Positions 34,474 to 43,560 are shown, counted from the first letter of the stretch. The stretch is 64,000 nucleotides of DNA from Chromobacterium alkanivorans (GCF_016937655.1 NZ_JAFHKL010000002.1:186001-250000); one strand, 5' to 3'. The notes: a model not told the origin generated them from the sequence alone. Made by a program: numbers and translations.

Positions 34474-35328
34474 ATGACGAGCAATACCCGATTTTCCGGC
34501 ACCGACAACTACATCGCCACCGAAGACCTGATGATGGCGGTGAACGCCGCCATCACCCTGGAGCGCCCGCTCTTGATCAAGGGCGAGCCCGGCACCGGCA
34601 AGACCATGCTGGCCGAGGAAGTGGCCCGCAGCCTGGGCCGAGAGCTGATTGTCTGGCCGATAAAGTCCACCACCAAGGCCCAGCACGGCCTGTACGAATA
34701 CGACGCGGTCTCGCGGCTGCGCGACTCGCAACTGGGCGACGCCCGCGTGCACGACATCCGCAACTACATCGTCAAGGGCAAACTGTGGCAGGCTTTCGAC
34801 GCCGACAGCGCGCCGGTGCTGCTGATCGACGAGATCGACAAGGCCGATATCGAATTCCCCAACGACCTGCTGCGCGAACTGGACCAGATGGAGTTCTTCG
34901 TCCACGAGACCCAGGAGTTCGTGCGCGCGCGCCAGCGCCCCATCATCATCATCACCTCCAACAACGAGAAAGAGCTGCCGGACGCTTTCTTGCGCCGCTG
35001 CTTCTTCCACTACATCCGCTTCCCGGACCGGGACACCATGCAGGCCATCATCGACGCCCACTTCCCCTCGCTGCGCCAGCAACTGGTCAGCGAAGCGCTG
35101 GAAGTGTTCTTCTCCATTCGCGAATTGCCGGGCCTGAAGAAAAAACCCAGCACCTCGGAGCTGCTGGACTGGCTGAAGCTGCTGTCGGCGGAAGGCATGG
35201 ACGCCGCGGCGCTGAAACAACGGCATCAGGACAACGCCCCGCCGCCGCTGGCGGGCGCGCTGCTGAAAAGCGAACAGGACCTGCAATTGTTCGAGCGCCT
35301 GATGCAAATGGCAAGGCTGCGCCGCTGA
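34474..35328 (+). CDS. MoxR-family AAA+ ATPase
   Basis: A 284-residue cytoplasmic ATPase. Walker A is GEPGTGKTM (about residues 35-43), Walker B VLLIDEIDKAD, sensor 1 ITSNNEKELPDAFLRRC with the Arg finger, and a C-terminal lid. This family works with VWA-domain partners as a chaperone or cofactor-insertion machine. The expected CoxE-like partner is encoded at 21187-22371, not adjacent. It ends one base before xerC, with which it is probably co-transcribed. The Shine-Dalgarno is weak. Confidence 0.93.
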   Translation: MTSNTRFSGTDNYIATEDLMMAVNAAITLERPLLIKGEPGTGKTMLAEEVARSLGRELIVWPIKSTTKAQHGLYEYDAVSRLRDSQLGDARVHDIRNYIVKGKLWQAFDADSAPVLLIDEIDKADIEFPNDLLRELDQMEFFVHETQEFVRARQRPIIIITSNNEKELPDAFLRRCFFHYIRFPDRDTMQAIIDAHFPSLRQQLVSEALEVFFSIRELPGLKKKPSTSELLDWLKLLSAEGMDAAALKQRHQDNAPPPLAGALLKSEQDLQLFERLMQMARLRR

Positions 35329-35329
35329 G

Positions 35330-36214
35330 ATGGAATGCCTGGAGCGCTTCGCCGCCTCGCTGGCCTTGGCCGGCCGCAGCGGCCACACCGCCGCCGCCTA
35401 TCTGCGCGATCTGGAGCAGTTGGCCGCCCTCATCCAGCCCTCCCCGCTGGAGCGGGCCGAGCACGCCCAGCTGCGCAAGACGCTGGCCAAGTTGCACGCT
35501 CAGGGCCTGCACAGCCGCAGCCTGGCGCGCAAGCTCTCCGCCTGGCGCCGTTTCTACCAATGGCTGCTGGACAGCGGACAACGCGCCGACGATCCCAGCC
35601 AGGGGCTGCGCGCGCCCAAGCAGGACAAGCCGCTGCCCAAGGCCTTGCCGGTGGACAGCACCGCGGCGCTGCTGGACCGCATCGACGACGCCGACGCGCT
35701 CTCCGTCCGCGACCGCGCGCTGTTCGAGCTGATCTACTCCTGCGGGCTGCGACTCTCCGAAGCGGTGGGATTGAATCTGGAAGATCTGGATTTTTCCGAC
35801 GACCTGCTGCGCATACGCGGCAAGGGCGGCAAGGAGCGCATCGCGCCGCTGGGCGCCGAAGCGCGCGACTGTCTGCAACGCTGGCTGACTCAGCGCCAGG
35901 CGGCGCCGGACGAGCGCGCGGTGTTCATCGCCCGCCACGGCAGGCGGCTGGGCGGCCGCCAGGTGGAAAAGCGCCTGCGCGACTGGGCGATCAAGACCGG
36001 CGCGCAGCAGCACGTGCATCCGCACATGTTGCGCCACTCCTTCGCCTCCCATCTACTGCAATCGTCGGGCGACTTGCGCGCGGTGCAGGAGTTGCTGGGC
36101 CACGCCAATCTGTCCAGCACCCAGATCTACACCGCGCTGGACTTCCAGCACCTGGCCAAGGTCTACGACGGCGCGCATCCGCGCGCGCGCAAGAAACCGG
36201 ACAACAAGGATTAA
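35330..36214 (+). CDS. xerC: Tyrosine recombinase XerC
   Basis: A 294-residue site-specific recombinase that, with XerD and FtsK, resolves chromosome dimers at dif. The N-terminal core-binding domain spans about 1-100. The catalytic residues are Arg about 141 (CGLRLSE), Lys about 165 (RGKGGKER), His-Arg about 232/235 (HMLRHSFASHLL), His about 258 (LGHANLS) and Tyr about 267 (TQIYTALD). The tail FQHLAKVYDGAHPRARKK identifies XerC rather than XerD or a phage integrase. No att sites or prophage genes accompany it. It starts one base after the MoxR stop. Confidence 0.94.
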   Translation: MECLERFAASLALAGRSGHTAAAYLRDLEQLAALIQPSPLERAEHAQLRKTLAKLHAQGLHSRSLARKLSAWRRFYQWLLDSGQRADDPSQGLRAPKQDKPLPKALPVDSTAALLDRIDDADALSVRDRALFELIYSCGLRLSEAVGLNLEDLDFSDDLLRIRGKGGKERIAPLGAEARDCLQRWLTQRQAAPDERAVFIARHGRRLGGRQVEKRLRDWAIKTGAQQHVHPHMLRHSFASHLLQSSGDLRAVQELLGHANLSSTQIYTALDFQHLAKVYDGAHPRARKKPDNKD

Positions 36215-36225
36215 ACGCCCGGACC

Positions 36226-36342
36226 AGGCGCTGGTTCGGCCCTGCGAAGCAGGGCGAGGCAATGCGCTCGCGGCGCACGACCTGTCGGAGTCGCATTCGC
36301 CGCGCAACGCTGACGGCGCGCGCCAGCCCTTGAGCAGCGCCT
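36226..36342. repeat. Short inverted-repeat-bounded segment, possible repeat (117 bp)
   Basis: AGGCGCTG (36226-36233) and CAGCGCCT (36335-36342) bound the interval between the convergent xerC and pncC genes; the right arm overlaps the pncC stop codon. Its right part, including CAGCCCTTGAGCAG (36324-36337), resembles the segment at about 63850-63907 (CAGCCCTTGAACAG), suggesting a shared dispersed element. Confidence 0.4.
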
Positions 36343-36841
36343 AAGCCGCGCGGCCGCGGCCGGCCACCAGCTCATCCAGCCGCTGCAAGGCGCGGATCAC
36401 CGTTTGAGCGCGCACCTGGGCGCGATCGCCGTCGAAGCGGCAGCTGAAAGCCTCGCTCCAGCCGTCGGGTCCGGCGATGCCGAACCAGACCAGGCCCACC
36501 GGCTTGGCCGCCGTGCCGCCGCCGGGACCGGCTACGCCGGACACCGCCACGCTCCAGTCCGCGCCGGACAGGCGCAGCGCGCCGGCCGCCATCTGGCGCA
36601 CCACCGCCTCGCTGACCGCGCCGTGTTCGCGCAAGGCGCCGTCTTCCACCTGCAGCAGACGCTGCTTGGCTTCATTGCTGTAGGTCACCACGCCGTAGCC
36701 GAACCAGGCGGAGCTGCCGGCGATGTCGGTCAGCGCCGCGGCTATCATGCCGCCGGTGCAAGACTCGGCGGCGGCGACGCTCTCGCCCGCCGCCAGCAAG
36801 CGCTCGCCTAAACGGCGGGCCAATTCCAGGCTTTCTTGCAT
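36341..36841 (-). CDS. pncC: Nicotinamide-nucleotide amidohydrolase (CinA C-terminal domain)
   Basis: A 166-residue cytoplasmic enzyme that deamidates nicotinamide mononucleotide in NAD recycling. The whole protein is the CinA-C domain: VAAAESCTGGMIAAALTDI with the active-site Ser/Cys-Thr-Gly-Gly region, YSNEAKQRLL, and SGVAGPGGGTAAKPVGLVW. The N-terminal molybdopterin-like domain of full CinA is absent, as in E. coli PncC. GGAGAGAGCC precedes the ATG. It lies 11 bases after pgi, forming a pgi-pncC unit. Confidence 0.93.
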   Translation of the reverse strand: MQESLELARRLGERLLAAGESVAAAESCTGGMIAAALTDIAGSSAWFGYGVVTYSNEAKQRLLQVEDGALREHGAVSEAVVRQMAAGALRLSGADWSVAVSGVAGPGGGTAAKPVGLVWFGIAGPDGWSEAFSCRFDGDRAQVRAQTVIRALQRLDELVAGRGRAA

Positions 36842-36852
36842 GGCTCTCTCCC

Positions 36853-38502
36853 TCAAGCTCGCCGCGATTTGAAATGGCGAATCAAGCCGTTGGTGGAGCT
36901 GTCGTGCGCCAGCGCGTCGTCGTCGGCCGCCAGTTCCGGCAGGATGCGGCGCGCCAACTGCTTGCCGTACTCCACTCCCCATTGATCGAAGGAATTGATG
37001 CCCCAGATCACGCCCTGCACGAACACCTTGTGCTCGTACAAGGCCAACAGCATGCCCACGCTGCGCGGGCTCACCTCGTCCAGCGCCAGGGTATTGGACG
37101 GCTGGTTGCCGGGGAACAGCTTCTGCGGCAACAGCATGTCCAGCTGTTCGCCCGGCAGATGCGCCAGCTCGCGCATCGCCTCGGCCTCGCTTTTGCCGCG
37201 CATCAAGGCCTCGGTCTGCGCCAGGCAGTTGGCCACCAGCACCTGGTGCTGATCGGCCACCGGATAATGGCTGCGCATTGGAATGATGAAGTCGCAAGGC
37301 ACCAGCCGCGTGCCTTGATGCAGCAACTGGAAAAAGGCGTGCTGACTGTTGGCCCCTTCCTCGCCCCAGATCACCGGGCCGGTGTCGAAGTCCAGCGACT
37401 CGCCGTAGCGACCGACGCGCTTGCCGTTGGACTCCATGTCCAATTGCTGCACATGGGCCGGCAAGCGACGCAGGCCGTGGTCGTAAGGCATGATGGCGTG
37501 GGTGTGGGCGCGGTAGAAGGTGTTGTACCAGACGCCGATCAGCGCCAGCAGCACCGGCATATTGGCGGCGAACGGCGCGGAAAAGAAATGCCGGTCCATC
37601 GCGTGGCCGCCCGCCAGGAATTCCTGGAAGCGCTCGAAGCCTATCGCCAGCATCACCGGCAAGCCGATCGCCGACCAGGTGGAATAACGGCCGCCCACCC
37701 AGTCCCAGAAACCGAACATGTGCGCGGGATCGATGCCGAAGGCCTCCACCGCCGGCTGATTGGAGGACACCGCGACGAAATGGCGCGCGATGTCGGCCTC
37801 GCCGCCGGCTTGCAGAAACCATTGCCGCGCCGCCTGCGCGTTCAGCAGCGTCTCCGGCGTGGTGAAGGATTTGGAAGCGATGATGAACAGGGTTTCGGCC
37901 GGGTCCAGCCGCTCCAGCGTGCGCGCGACGTGAGCGCCGTCCACATTGGAGACGAAATGCACGTCCAGCTCCGGCGTCGCGTAGGCGGCCAGCGCCTCCT
38001 TCACCATCAGCGGACCGAGATCGGAGCCGCCTATGCCCAGGTTGACCACGTGGCGGATGCGTCGGCCGCTGAAACCTTTCCACTCGCCGCCGCGCACCTG
38101 CTCGCTGAAGGCGCGCATCCGCGCCAGCACCGCCTGCACCTCGGCCACCAACTCGCACCCGTCCAGCGTCAGGCTCTCGCCGGCCGGCAGGCGCAAGGCG
38201 GTATGCAGCACCGCGCGGTCTTCGCTGACATTGATGCGCTCGCCGCTCCGCATCCTCTCCATCCAGCCGGCCAGGTCGGCCTCGCGCGCCAGCTCGAACA
38301 ACAATTCCAGCGTGCGCTCGGTGACGCGGTTCTTGGAATAGTCCAGCAACAGGCCGTCCAGCTCCAGAGAAAACCGCTGGAAGCGCTGCGGATCCGCGTC
38401 GAACAGCTCGCGCATATGCATGTGCCGGGTGGCTCGCTGATGTTGATGCAAGCGGGCCCAGACCCGGGTGGAGTTGATGTCGGACGTGCGTTGCGAAGCC
38501 AT
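36853..38502 (-). CDS. pgi: Glucose-6-phosphate isomerase
   Basis: A 549-residue enzyme interconverting glucose 6-phosphate and fructose 6-phosphate in glycolysis and gluconeogenesis. Signature blocks are VNLGIGGSDLGPLMV, SKSFTTPETLLNA, FGFWDWVGGRYSTWSAIG, the catalytic Glu in ESNGKRV and GEEGANSQHAFFQ, and the catalytic Lys in the C-terminal region. The length is normal for the proteobacterial type. The frame is open well upstream through orn in another phase, but MASQRTSDINSTRVWARL at 38502 is the family-like start. The ribosome site is weak. Confidence 0.96.
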   Translation of the reverse strand: MASQRTSDINSTRVWARLHQHQRATRHMHMRELFDADPQRFQRFSLELDGLLLDYSKNRVTERTLELLFELAREADLAGWMERMRSGERINVSEDRAVLHTALRLPAGESLTLDGCELVAEVQAVLARMRAFSEQVRGGEWKGFSGRRIRHVVNLGIGGSDLGPLMVKEALAAYATPELDVHFVSNVDGAHVARTLERLDPAETLFIIASKSFTTPETLLNAQAARQWFLQAGGEADIARHFVAVSSNQPAVEAFGIDPAHMFGFWDWVGGRYSTWSAIGLPVMLAIGFERFQEFLAGGHAMDRHFFSAPFAANMPVLLALIGVWYNTFYRAHTHAIMPYDHGLRRLPAHVQQLDMESNGKRVGRYGESLDFDTGPVIWGEEGANSQHAFFQLLHQGTRLVPCDFIIPMRSHYPVADQHQVLVANCLAQTEALMRGKSEAEAMRELAHLPGEQLDMLLPQKLFPGNQPSNTLALDEVSPRSVGMLLALYEHKVFVQGVIWGINSFDQWGVEYGKQLARRILPELAADDDALAHDSSTNGLIRHFKSRRA

Positions 38503-38585
38503 ATGGATTGCCGCTGGAATGAAGTTTGCCAATAGTAAAGGGGCAAGCCCCGTCATGGAGCCGCCCCTGCGGAACAGCGCCCTGG

Positions 38586-39131
38586 TTACAGCTTGAGGAA
38601 ATGCTCGCGGTAGTAGCGCAACTCCTCGATGGACTCCAGGATGTCCGCCAGCGCCTCGTGCTTGCCGCGCTTGACCACGCCGCGCGCCACTTCCGGCTTC
38701 CAACGCTTGCACAACTCTTTCAGCGTAGACACATCCAGGTTGCGATAGTGGAAATACTCTTCCAGCCTGGGCATCCAGCGCACCATGAAGCGGCGGTCCT
38801 GATGGATGGTGTTGCCGCACATCGGCGTGATCCGCGGCGGCACGTACTGAGCCATGAAGTCCAGCAGAATCTGCTCGGCCTCGGCCTCGGCCAGCGTGGA
38901 GGCCTTGACCTTCTCGATCAGCCCGCTCTTGCCGTGGGTGTTCTTGTTCCAGTCGTCCATGCCGTTCAGCACTTCGTCGGGCTGATGGATCACCAACACC
39001 GGCGATTCCGCCACCACGTTCAGCTGGCTGTCGGTGACTATCATCGCCACTTCGATGATGCGGTCGGTCTCTGGATTCAGGCCCGTCATTTCCATGTCGA
39101 GCCAGATGAGGTTCATTTGATCTTGTGTCAT
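38586..39131 (-). CDS. orn: Oligoribonuclease
   Basis: A 181-residue DEDDh 3'-5' exonuclease that degrades di- to pentaribonucleotides, including pGpG from c-di-GMP turnover. Catalytic residues are in [14 protein letters not shown] (Asp, Glu), the second Asp in [11 protein letters not shown], and [11 protein letters not shown] (His and Asp). The start at 39131 is chosen because it gives the family length; an open extension to 39170 is possible. It lies 83 bases upstream of pgi and is divergent from the M48 protease gene, as orn often is. Confidence 0.96.
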   Translation of the reverse strand: MTQDQMNLIWLDMEMTGLNPETDRIIEVAMIVTDSQLNVVAESPVLVIHQPDEVLNGMDDWNKNTHGKSGLIEKVKASTLAEAEAEQILLDFMAQYVPPRITPMCGNTIHQDRRFMVRWMPRLEEYFHYRNLDVSTLKELCKRWKPEVARGVVKRGKHEALADILESIEELRYYREHFLKL

Positions 39132-39212
39132 ACTTGCCAATCTTTGCAAAACCCTGCCATTTTCCTTCATTGCCGCGCTGGCGGCAAACCTGACAGCAGA
39201 TAACGGACTCCG

Positions 39213-40457
39213 ATGACCGAGGCATTCAGCTCTCTCTTCCTGGCCGCGCTGGCGGCCACCCTCGCGCTAAAGATCTGGCTGGGCTGGCGCCACGCCCGCC
39301 ACATCGCCCGCCACCGCGCGGAAGTGCCCGCGGCTTTCCGCGACGCCATCTCCTTGCAACAACACCAACTGGCCGCCGATTACTGCGTCGCCAAGACCCG
39401 CTTCAGCCTGTTTTCCGCCCTGATGGACAGCCTGGTGATTCTAGCGCTGACCTTTGGCGGCTTGCTGCAATGGCTGGCCGGCGTCGCCGCCGGCGCCAGC
39501 GCTTCGCCGCTGCTGTCCGGCCTGCTGCTGATCGTCGGCGTGGCGGCGCTGAGCGGCTGCGTCAGCTTTCCGCTCAGCCTGTACTCCACTTTCGGCATCG
39601 AGGCCCGCTTCGGCTTCAACAAGACCACGCCCCGACTGTTCATCATCGACCAGATCAAGGGCCTGCTGCTGGGCGCCGTCATCGGCCTGCCGCTGGTGGC
39701 CCTGGTGCTGTGGCTGAGGGACATCTCCGGCCCGCTGTGGTGGCTGTGGGTGTGGCTGGTCTGGACCGGCTTCCAATTGCTGATGGTGGCGCTCTACCCG
39801 ACGCTGATCGCGCCGCTGTTCAATAAATTCACCCCGCTGCAAGACCTGGAGCTCAAGGCGCGCATCGAAGCGCTGCTGCAACGCGCCGGCTTCAAGAGCC
39901 AGGGCGTGTTCGTGATGGACGGCTCGCGCCGCTCCAGCCACGGCAACGCCTACTTTACCGGCTTCGGCGCCGGCAAGCGCATCGTGTTTTTCGACACCCT
40001 GCTGGGACAGTTGGACCACGCCGAGATCGAAGCGGTGCTGGCGCATGAGCTGGGCCATTTCAAGCGCCGCCACATCGCCAAGCGCATCGCGCTGGCCTTC
40101 GCGCTGTCGCTGGGCTTCCTGTTCCTGCTGGGCCAGTTGCTGGACGCGCCGTGGTTCTACGCCGGCCTGGGCGTGTCCACGCCCAGCACCGCGATGGCGC
40201 TGATCCTGTTCTTCACCGCGGTGCCGGCCTTCACCTTCCCGTTCACGCCGCTGTCCAGCAGCCTGTCGCGCCGTCATGAATACGAGGCCGACGACTTCGC
40301 CGCCAGCGAGACCGACGCCGGCAAACTGGTGTCGGCTCTGGTCAAGCTCTACCGCGACAACGCGTCCACGCTGACGCCGGACCCGCTGCATTCCGCTTTT
40401 TACGACTCGCACCCGCCCGCCGCGCTGCGCATCAACCACCTACAAGGAAACCGCTGA
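39213..40457 (+). CDS. M48-family membrane metalloprotease (Ste24-like)
   Basis: A 414-residue inner-membrane zinc protease with about seven hydrophobic segments. The catalytic HELGH is in [17 protein letters not shown], and the third ligand Glu is in [33 protein letters not shown] is the conserved substrate-groove block of CAAX-protease-like M48 enzymes. Bacterial members take part in membrane protein quality control. It ends one base before phhB, and phhB overlaps rsgA: a tight three-gene operon divergent from orn. Confidence 0.92.
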   Translation: MTEAFSSLFLAALAATLALKIWLGWRHARHIARHRAEVPAAFRDAISLQQHQLAADYCVAKTRFSLFSALMDSLVILALTFGGLLQWLAGVAAGASASPLLSGLLLIVGVAALSGCVSFPLSLYSTFGIEARFGFNKTTPRLFIIDQIKGLLLGAVIGLPLVALVLWLRDISGPLWWLWVWLVWTGFQLLMVALYPTLIAPLFNKFTPLQDLELKARIEALLQRAGFKSQGVFVMDGSRRSSHGNAYFTGFGAGKRIVFFDTLLGQLDHAEIEAVLAHELGHFKRRHIAKRIALAFALSLGFLFLLGQLLDAPWFYAGLGVSTPSTAMALILFFTAVPAFTFPFTPLSSSLSRRHEYEADDFAASETDAGKLVSALVKLYRDNASTLTPDPLHSAFYDSHPPAALRINHLQGNR

Positions 40458-40458
40458 C

Positions 40459-40785
40459 ATGAACCTGCTCGAACTGTCCTGCGAAGCCCAACACGGCGCC
40501 AGCCCGCTGGCCGCCAGCACCGTCAATCAATTGATGGGCTCGCTGCCCGGCTGGAACATCCGCGGCATCGAACTGACCAAAACCTTCCCCTTCGCCAACT
40601 TCCACGACACCATGGCCTTCGTCAACGCCCTGGCCTGGATCGCCCACCGCGAAGACCATCACCCCGACCTGTCGGTGCATTACAACCGCGTCGTCGTCAA
40701 CTTCAGCACCCACGACGCCGGCGGCCTGACGCTGAACGACTTCATCTGCGCGGCCAAGACCGAAGCGCTGCTGGCCCGCCCATGA
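40459..40785 (+). CDS. phhB: Pterin-4a-carbinolamine dehydratase
   Basis: A 108-residue enzyme that dehydrates 4a-hydroxytetrahydrobiopterin to recycle the pterin cofactor of phenylalanine hydroxylase. The active-site motif is HREDHHPDLSVHYNRVVVNF, with the three conserved His; TKTFPFANFHDTMAFVNALA precedes it. Phenylalanine hydroxylase is not next door, and in some bacteria this protein serves folate or molybdopterin metabolism instead. Its stop overlaps the rsgA start by four bases (ATGA). Confidence 0.92.
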   Translation: MNLLELSCEAQHGASPLAASTVNQLMGSLPGWNIRGIELTKTFPFANFHDTMAFVNALAWIAHREDHHPDLSVHYNRVVVNFSTHDAGGLTLNDFICAAKTEALLARP

Positions 40786-41657
40786 CAGGTCAGACCGGAC
40801 AAATCATCCGCAGCCACGGCCGCCGCTTCATCGTTGAATCCGGCGGCCAGGCTTACGATTGCACCACCCGCGGCAAGCGCGTCGACTTCGCCTGCGGCGA
40901 CTGGGTGGACATCCTTGTGCAGAACAAGGAACAGGCCGTCATCGAGCGCTCGCAGGAACGCCGCAGCCTGCTCTACCGCCAGGACGACTGGAAAACCAAG
41001 GTCATCGCCGCCAACGTGACCCGCATCCTGTTCGTGATCGCCGCGGTGCCCAGCCCCAACGAGGAACTGCTGGGACGCTGCCTGATCGCGGCGGAAGCCG
41101 GCGACATCGATCCCGTCATCGTGGTCAACAAGGCGGACTTGCCGGAAACCGCGGACTTGCTGCGCAAGCTGGAGCTGTACCGGCAACTGGGCTATCAGGT
41201 GGTCACCCTGTCCGCCAAACAGGACGTCGCGCCGCTGCTGCCGCTGCTGCAAGGCCAGACCAGCGTCTTCGTCGGCCAGTCCGGCATGGGCAAGTCCACG
41301 CTGACCAACGCGCTGCTGCCGGACGCCAACGCGCGCATCGGCGACATCTCCACCGCGCTGGACTCCGGCCGCCACACCACCACCCACGCCACGCTCTACC
41401 ATCTGAACGCGGACAGCCACCTGATCGATTCCCCCGGTTTGCAGGAGTTTGGCCTCAAGCATTTGAAGGCCGCCGAGCTGACCCGCTACTTCCCGGAAAT
41501 GCGTCCGCTGATCGGCCAATGCCGCTTCCACAATTGTTCGCACCGCGTGGAACCGAACTGTGCCATCATGGCCTCATGTGAGTCCGGCGCCATCGCCAAG
41601 TCCCGGCTGTCTTTGCTGCAACGGCTGACGGATGAACTTTCACCGTCTAAGCCGTGA
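40782..41657 (+). CDS. rsgA: Ribosome small-subunit-dependent GTPase RsgA
   Basis: A 291-residue circularly permuted GTPase that assists late 30S ribosome maturation. The order is OB-fold (1-65), then G4 VVNKADL before G1 GQSGMGKSTLTNALL, then G3 DSPGLQEFG: the permutation that defines the family. The C-terminal zinc site is CRFHNCSHRVEPNC (about 246-259 on rough counting). It overlaps phhB by four bases, indicating coupled translation. orn, commonly a neighbour of rsgA, lies just across the divergent promoter region. Confidence 0.95.
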   Translation: MTGQTGQIIRSHGRRFIVESGGQAYDCTTRGKRVDFACGDWVDILVQNKEQAVIERSQERRSLLYRQDDWKTKVIAANVTRILFVIAAVPSPNEELLGRCLIAAEAGDIDPVIVVNKADLPETADLLRKLELYRQLGYQVVTLSAKQDVAPLLPLLQGQTSVFVGQSGMGKSTLTNALLPDANARIGDISTALDSGRHTTTHATLYHLNADSHLIDSPGLQEFGLKHLKAAELTRYFPEMRPLIGQCRFHNCSHRVEPNCAIMASCESGAIAKSRLSLLQRLTDELSPSKP

Positions 41658-41771
41658 CGAAGGGTGTGCGTACTTTCCATTCACATACACGGGTAATTCA
41701 CTTATCCTAAAAAACTGAAAGTCGTATCGCATAAGCATATCCAGACAGACAGCTAAAAAGGAGCCAGCACT

Positions 41772-42512
41772 ATGACTAAGCGAATCGCACTCGTAACCGG
41801 AGGCATGGGCGGTATTGGTACCGCCATCTGCAAAGCCCTGGCGGAAAGCGGTCACATCGTAGTCACCACCTACAGCAAGCCCGGCCGCGAACAAGCCTGG
41901 CTCGCCGACATGAAGGGGCTGGGACTGAAGGATATCCACGCCTATCAATGCGATGTCACCGACACCGCAGCCTGCAAGGAACTGGCCGAAAAGGTGGCCA
42001 AAGACCTGGGGCCGATCGACGTGCTGGTCAACAACGCCGGCATCACCCGCGACTGCAGCTTCAAGAAGCAGACCAAGGAAGACTGGGACGCGGTGTTGCG
42101 CACCAATCTTGACTCTCTGTTCAACATGACCAAGCCGGTGGTGGACGGCATGGGCGACCGCGGCTTCGGCCGCATCATCAACATTTCCTCGATCAACGGC
42201 CAGAAGGGGCAGTTCGGCCAGACCAACTACTCCGCCGCCAAGGCCGGCATGCACGGCTTCACCATGGCCCTGGCGCAGGAAGTGGCGCGCAAGGGCGTGA
42301 CCGTCAACACCATTTCGCCCGGCTACATCGCCACCGATATGGTGATGGCGGTGGCGGAAGACGTCCGCAACAAGATCGTCGCCCAGATCCCGGTGGGCCG
42401 CCTGGGCAAGCCCGAGGAAATCGCCGCTCTGGTGACCTTCCTCGCCTCCGAACAGGCCGGCTTCATCACCGGCGCCAACGTGGCGATGAACGGCGGCCAG
42501 CACATGATGTGA
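41772..42512 (+). CDS. phaB: Acetoacetyl-CoA reductase
   Basis: A 246-residue short-chain dehydrogenase that reduces acetoacetyl-CoA to (R)-3-hydroxybutyryl-CoA with NADPH for polyhydroxybutyrate synthesis. It has TGGMGGIGTA for cofactor binding, NNAGITRD, the catalytic Ser in NISSINGQKGQFGQ, YSAAKAGMHGF with Tyr and Lys, and the C-terminal ITGANVAMNGGQHM. SSINGQKGQFGQTNYSAAKA is diagnostic of PhaB rather than FabG. AAGGAG precedes the ATG. phaA and phaC are not adjacent. Confidence 0.95.
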   Translation: MTKRIALVTGGMGGIGTAICKALAESGHIVVTTYSKPGREQAWLADMKGLGLKDIHAYQCDVTDTAACKELAEKVAKDLGPIDVLVNNAGITRDCSFKKQTKEDWDAVLRTNLDSLFNMTKPVVDGMGDRGFGRIINISSINGQKGQFGQTNYSAAKAGMHGFTMALAQEVARKGVTVNTISPGYIATDMVMAVAEDVRNKIVAQIPVGRLGKPEEIAALVTFLASEQAGFITGANVAMNGGQHMM

Positions 42513-42539
42513 CGCGCCCGCCGTCGGCTCCGCTTGCAG

Positions 42540-42566
42540 CGCCACCCCAGGGTGGCGTTTTCTTTT
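42540..42566 (+). terminator. Intrinsic terminator of phaB
   Basis: CGCCACC and GGTGGCG pair around CCAG, followed by TTTTCTTTTT. Confidence 0.88.
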
Positions 42567-42621
42567 TAGCCCCCCGCTGTGTATGCTGTCGTTTTCCCCA
42601 GCCACACCCCGACGACACCCC

Positions 42622-43104
42622 ATGGCAGAACAGCTGATCATCCACGGCGCCGACAAACAAGAGCGCTATCAAACCCTATTGCCGCAAGCGCTGGCGCTGA
42701 TTGAATCCGAAACCGACCAGATCGCCGCGCTGGCCAATCTCTGCGCCGCCTTGCACGGCAGCTTCGACTGGCTGTGGACCGGCTTCTACCTGGTCAAGGA
42801 CAAGCAACTGGTGCTCGGCCCCTTCCAGGGCCCGATCGCCTGCACCCGCATCCCCTTCGGCAAAGGCGTCTGCGGCAGCGCCTGGCAGGCCGGCAAAACC
42901 CTGGTGGTGGAAGACGTCGACGCCTTCCCCGGCCACATCGCCTGCTCGTCCAGCGCCCGCTCGGAAATCGTGGTGCCGATCCGCAACGCCGCCGGCGAGG
43001 TGGCCGCGGTGCTGGACGTGGACTCCAGCGAGTTGGCCAGTTTCGACGCGGTGGACGCCGAATACCTGGAGCGCATCGCGGCGGGACTCGCGCGCCTGCT
43101 TTAA
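42622..43104 (+). CDS. Free methionine-(R)-sulfoxide reductase (GAF domain)
   Basis: A 160-residue cytoplasmic GAF-fold enzyme that reduces free methionine-R-sulfoxide. The three functional Cys occur at residues 74 (PIACTRI), 84 (GKGVCGSA) and 108 (GHIACSS), with the same spacing as in the E. coli enzyme, and SEIVVPI follows. The length matches the single-domain family. Monocistronic; its stop is 5 bases before a family B repeat element. Confidence 0.92.
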   Translation: MAEQLIIHGADKQERYQTLLPQALALIESETDQIAALANLCAALHGSFDWLWTGFYLVKDKQLVLGPFQGPIACTRIPFGKGVCGSAWQAGKTLVVEDVDAFPGHIACSSSARSEIVVPIRNAAGEVAAVLDVDSSELASFDAVDAEYLERIAAGLARLL

Positions 43105-43109
43105 GATCC

Positions 43110-43210
43110 GCCGACAAAACCCCGATCCTGCGCTGCGCCTCCTTGTCGTGCTACGAGCACCGCCTGCGGCGGCGCGCCTTGACTCGGGTTCTCTGCGAGG
43201 TTTTGTTAGC
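43110..43210. repeat. Inverted-repeat-bounded element, family B, copy 2 (101 bp)
   Basis: GCCGACAAAACC (43110-43121) and GGTTTTGTTAGC (43199-43210) are inverted repeats with two mismatches. The interior matches copy 1 (29054-29177) almost base for base at both ends and lacks its central insertion. Like copy 1, it lies between convergent genes, immediately after a stop codon. The remaining 43211-43273 shows nothing recognisable. Confidence 0.8.
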
Positions 43211-43273
43211 GGCTCCAGGAAGCGCCCCGTCCCGGCTCGCGGGATTGCGTGCCGCACCGATGCGAGCATGAAA

Positions 43274-43297
43274 AAAGCGCGCCCGGCGGCGCGCTTT
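43274..43297 (-). terminator. Intrinsic terminator of the 43324-43560 gene
   Basis: AAAGCGCGCC and GGCGCGCTTT pair around CGGC; a six-base T run follows on the minus strand. Confidence 0.85.
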
Positions 43298-43323
43298 CTC
43301 AATGGTCCAACCGGCTCCGCCGG

Positions 43324-43560
43324 CTATAGCTGCAAGCGCATCGAATCACGCCCCTCGCGAGACCGCGACCAAACGCGCCCCGCCAGCTCCAGAATCCAGA
43401 ACACGGCCAAACCGGACAGAATGGACAGATTCTTGCCCGCGGCCATCGCCAGCACCCCCTGCCAGAACGAGCCCCCGTCCGCCCAGCACAAGCCGCACCA
43501 CACGAGCAAGGCCAGCAGGGTGATCAAGGCCGGGGCGCGGTAGTATTCGCCGAAAGTCAT
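43324..43560 (-). CDS. Small two-helix membrane protein, 78 residues
   Basis: It starts MTFGEYYRAPALITLLALLV, with a first transmembrane helix at about 10-27 and a second at about 43-60 (KNLSILSGLAVFWILELAG), and a basic C-terminus. GGAGG four to five bases before the ATG at 43560 settles the start over an in-frame ATG nine codons further up. No family was recognised. It has its own terminator and lies about 100 bases downstream of the KfrA-like gene, so co-transcription is possible. Confidence 0.7.
   Translation of the reverse strand: MTFGEYYRAPALITLLALLVWCGLCWADGGSFWQGVLAMAAGKNLSILSGLAVFWILELAGRVWSRSREGRDSMRLQL

Noticed and set aside
35330-36214. XerC-type recombinase as a sign of a prophage or integron
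   Set aside because: The C-terminal tail and context match housekeeping XerC; no att sites, phage genes or cassette arrays are nearby.
36853-39225. 790-codon fusion frame joining the region of orn to pgi
   Set aside because: The extra N-terminal part is orn read in the wrong frame; pgi alone has the normal length and family start at 38502.
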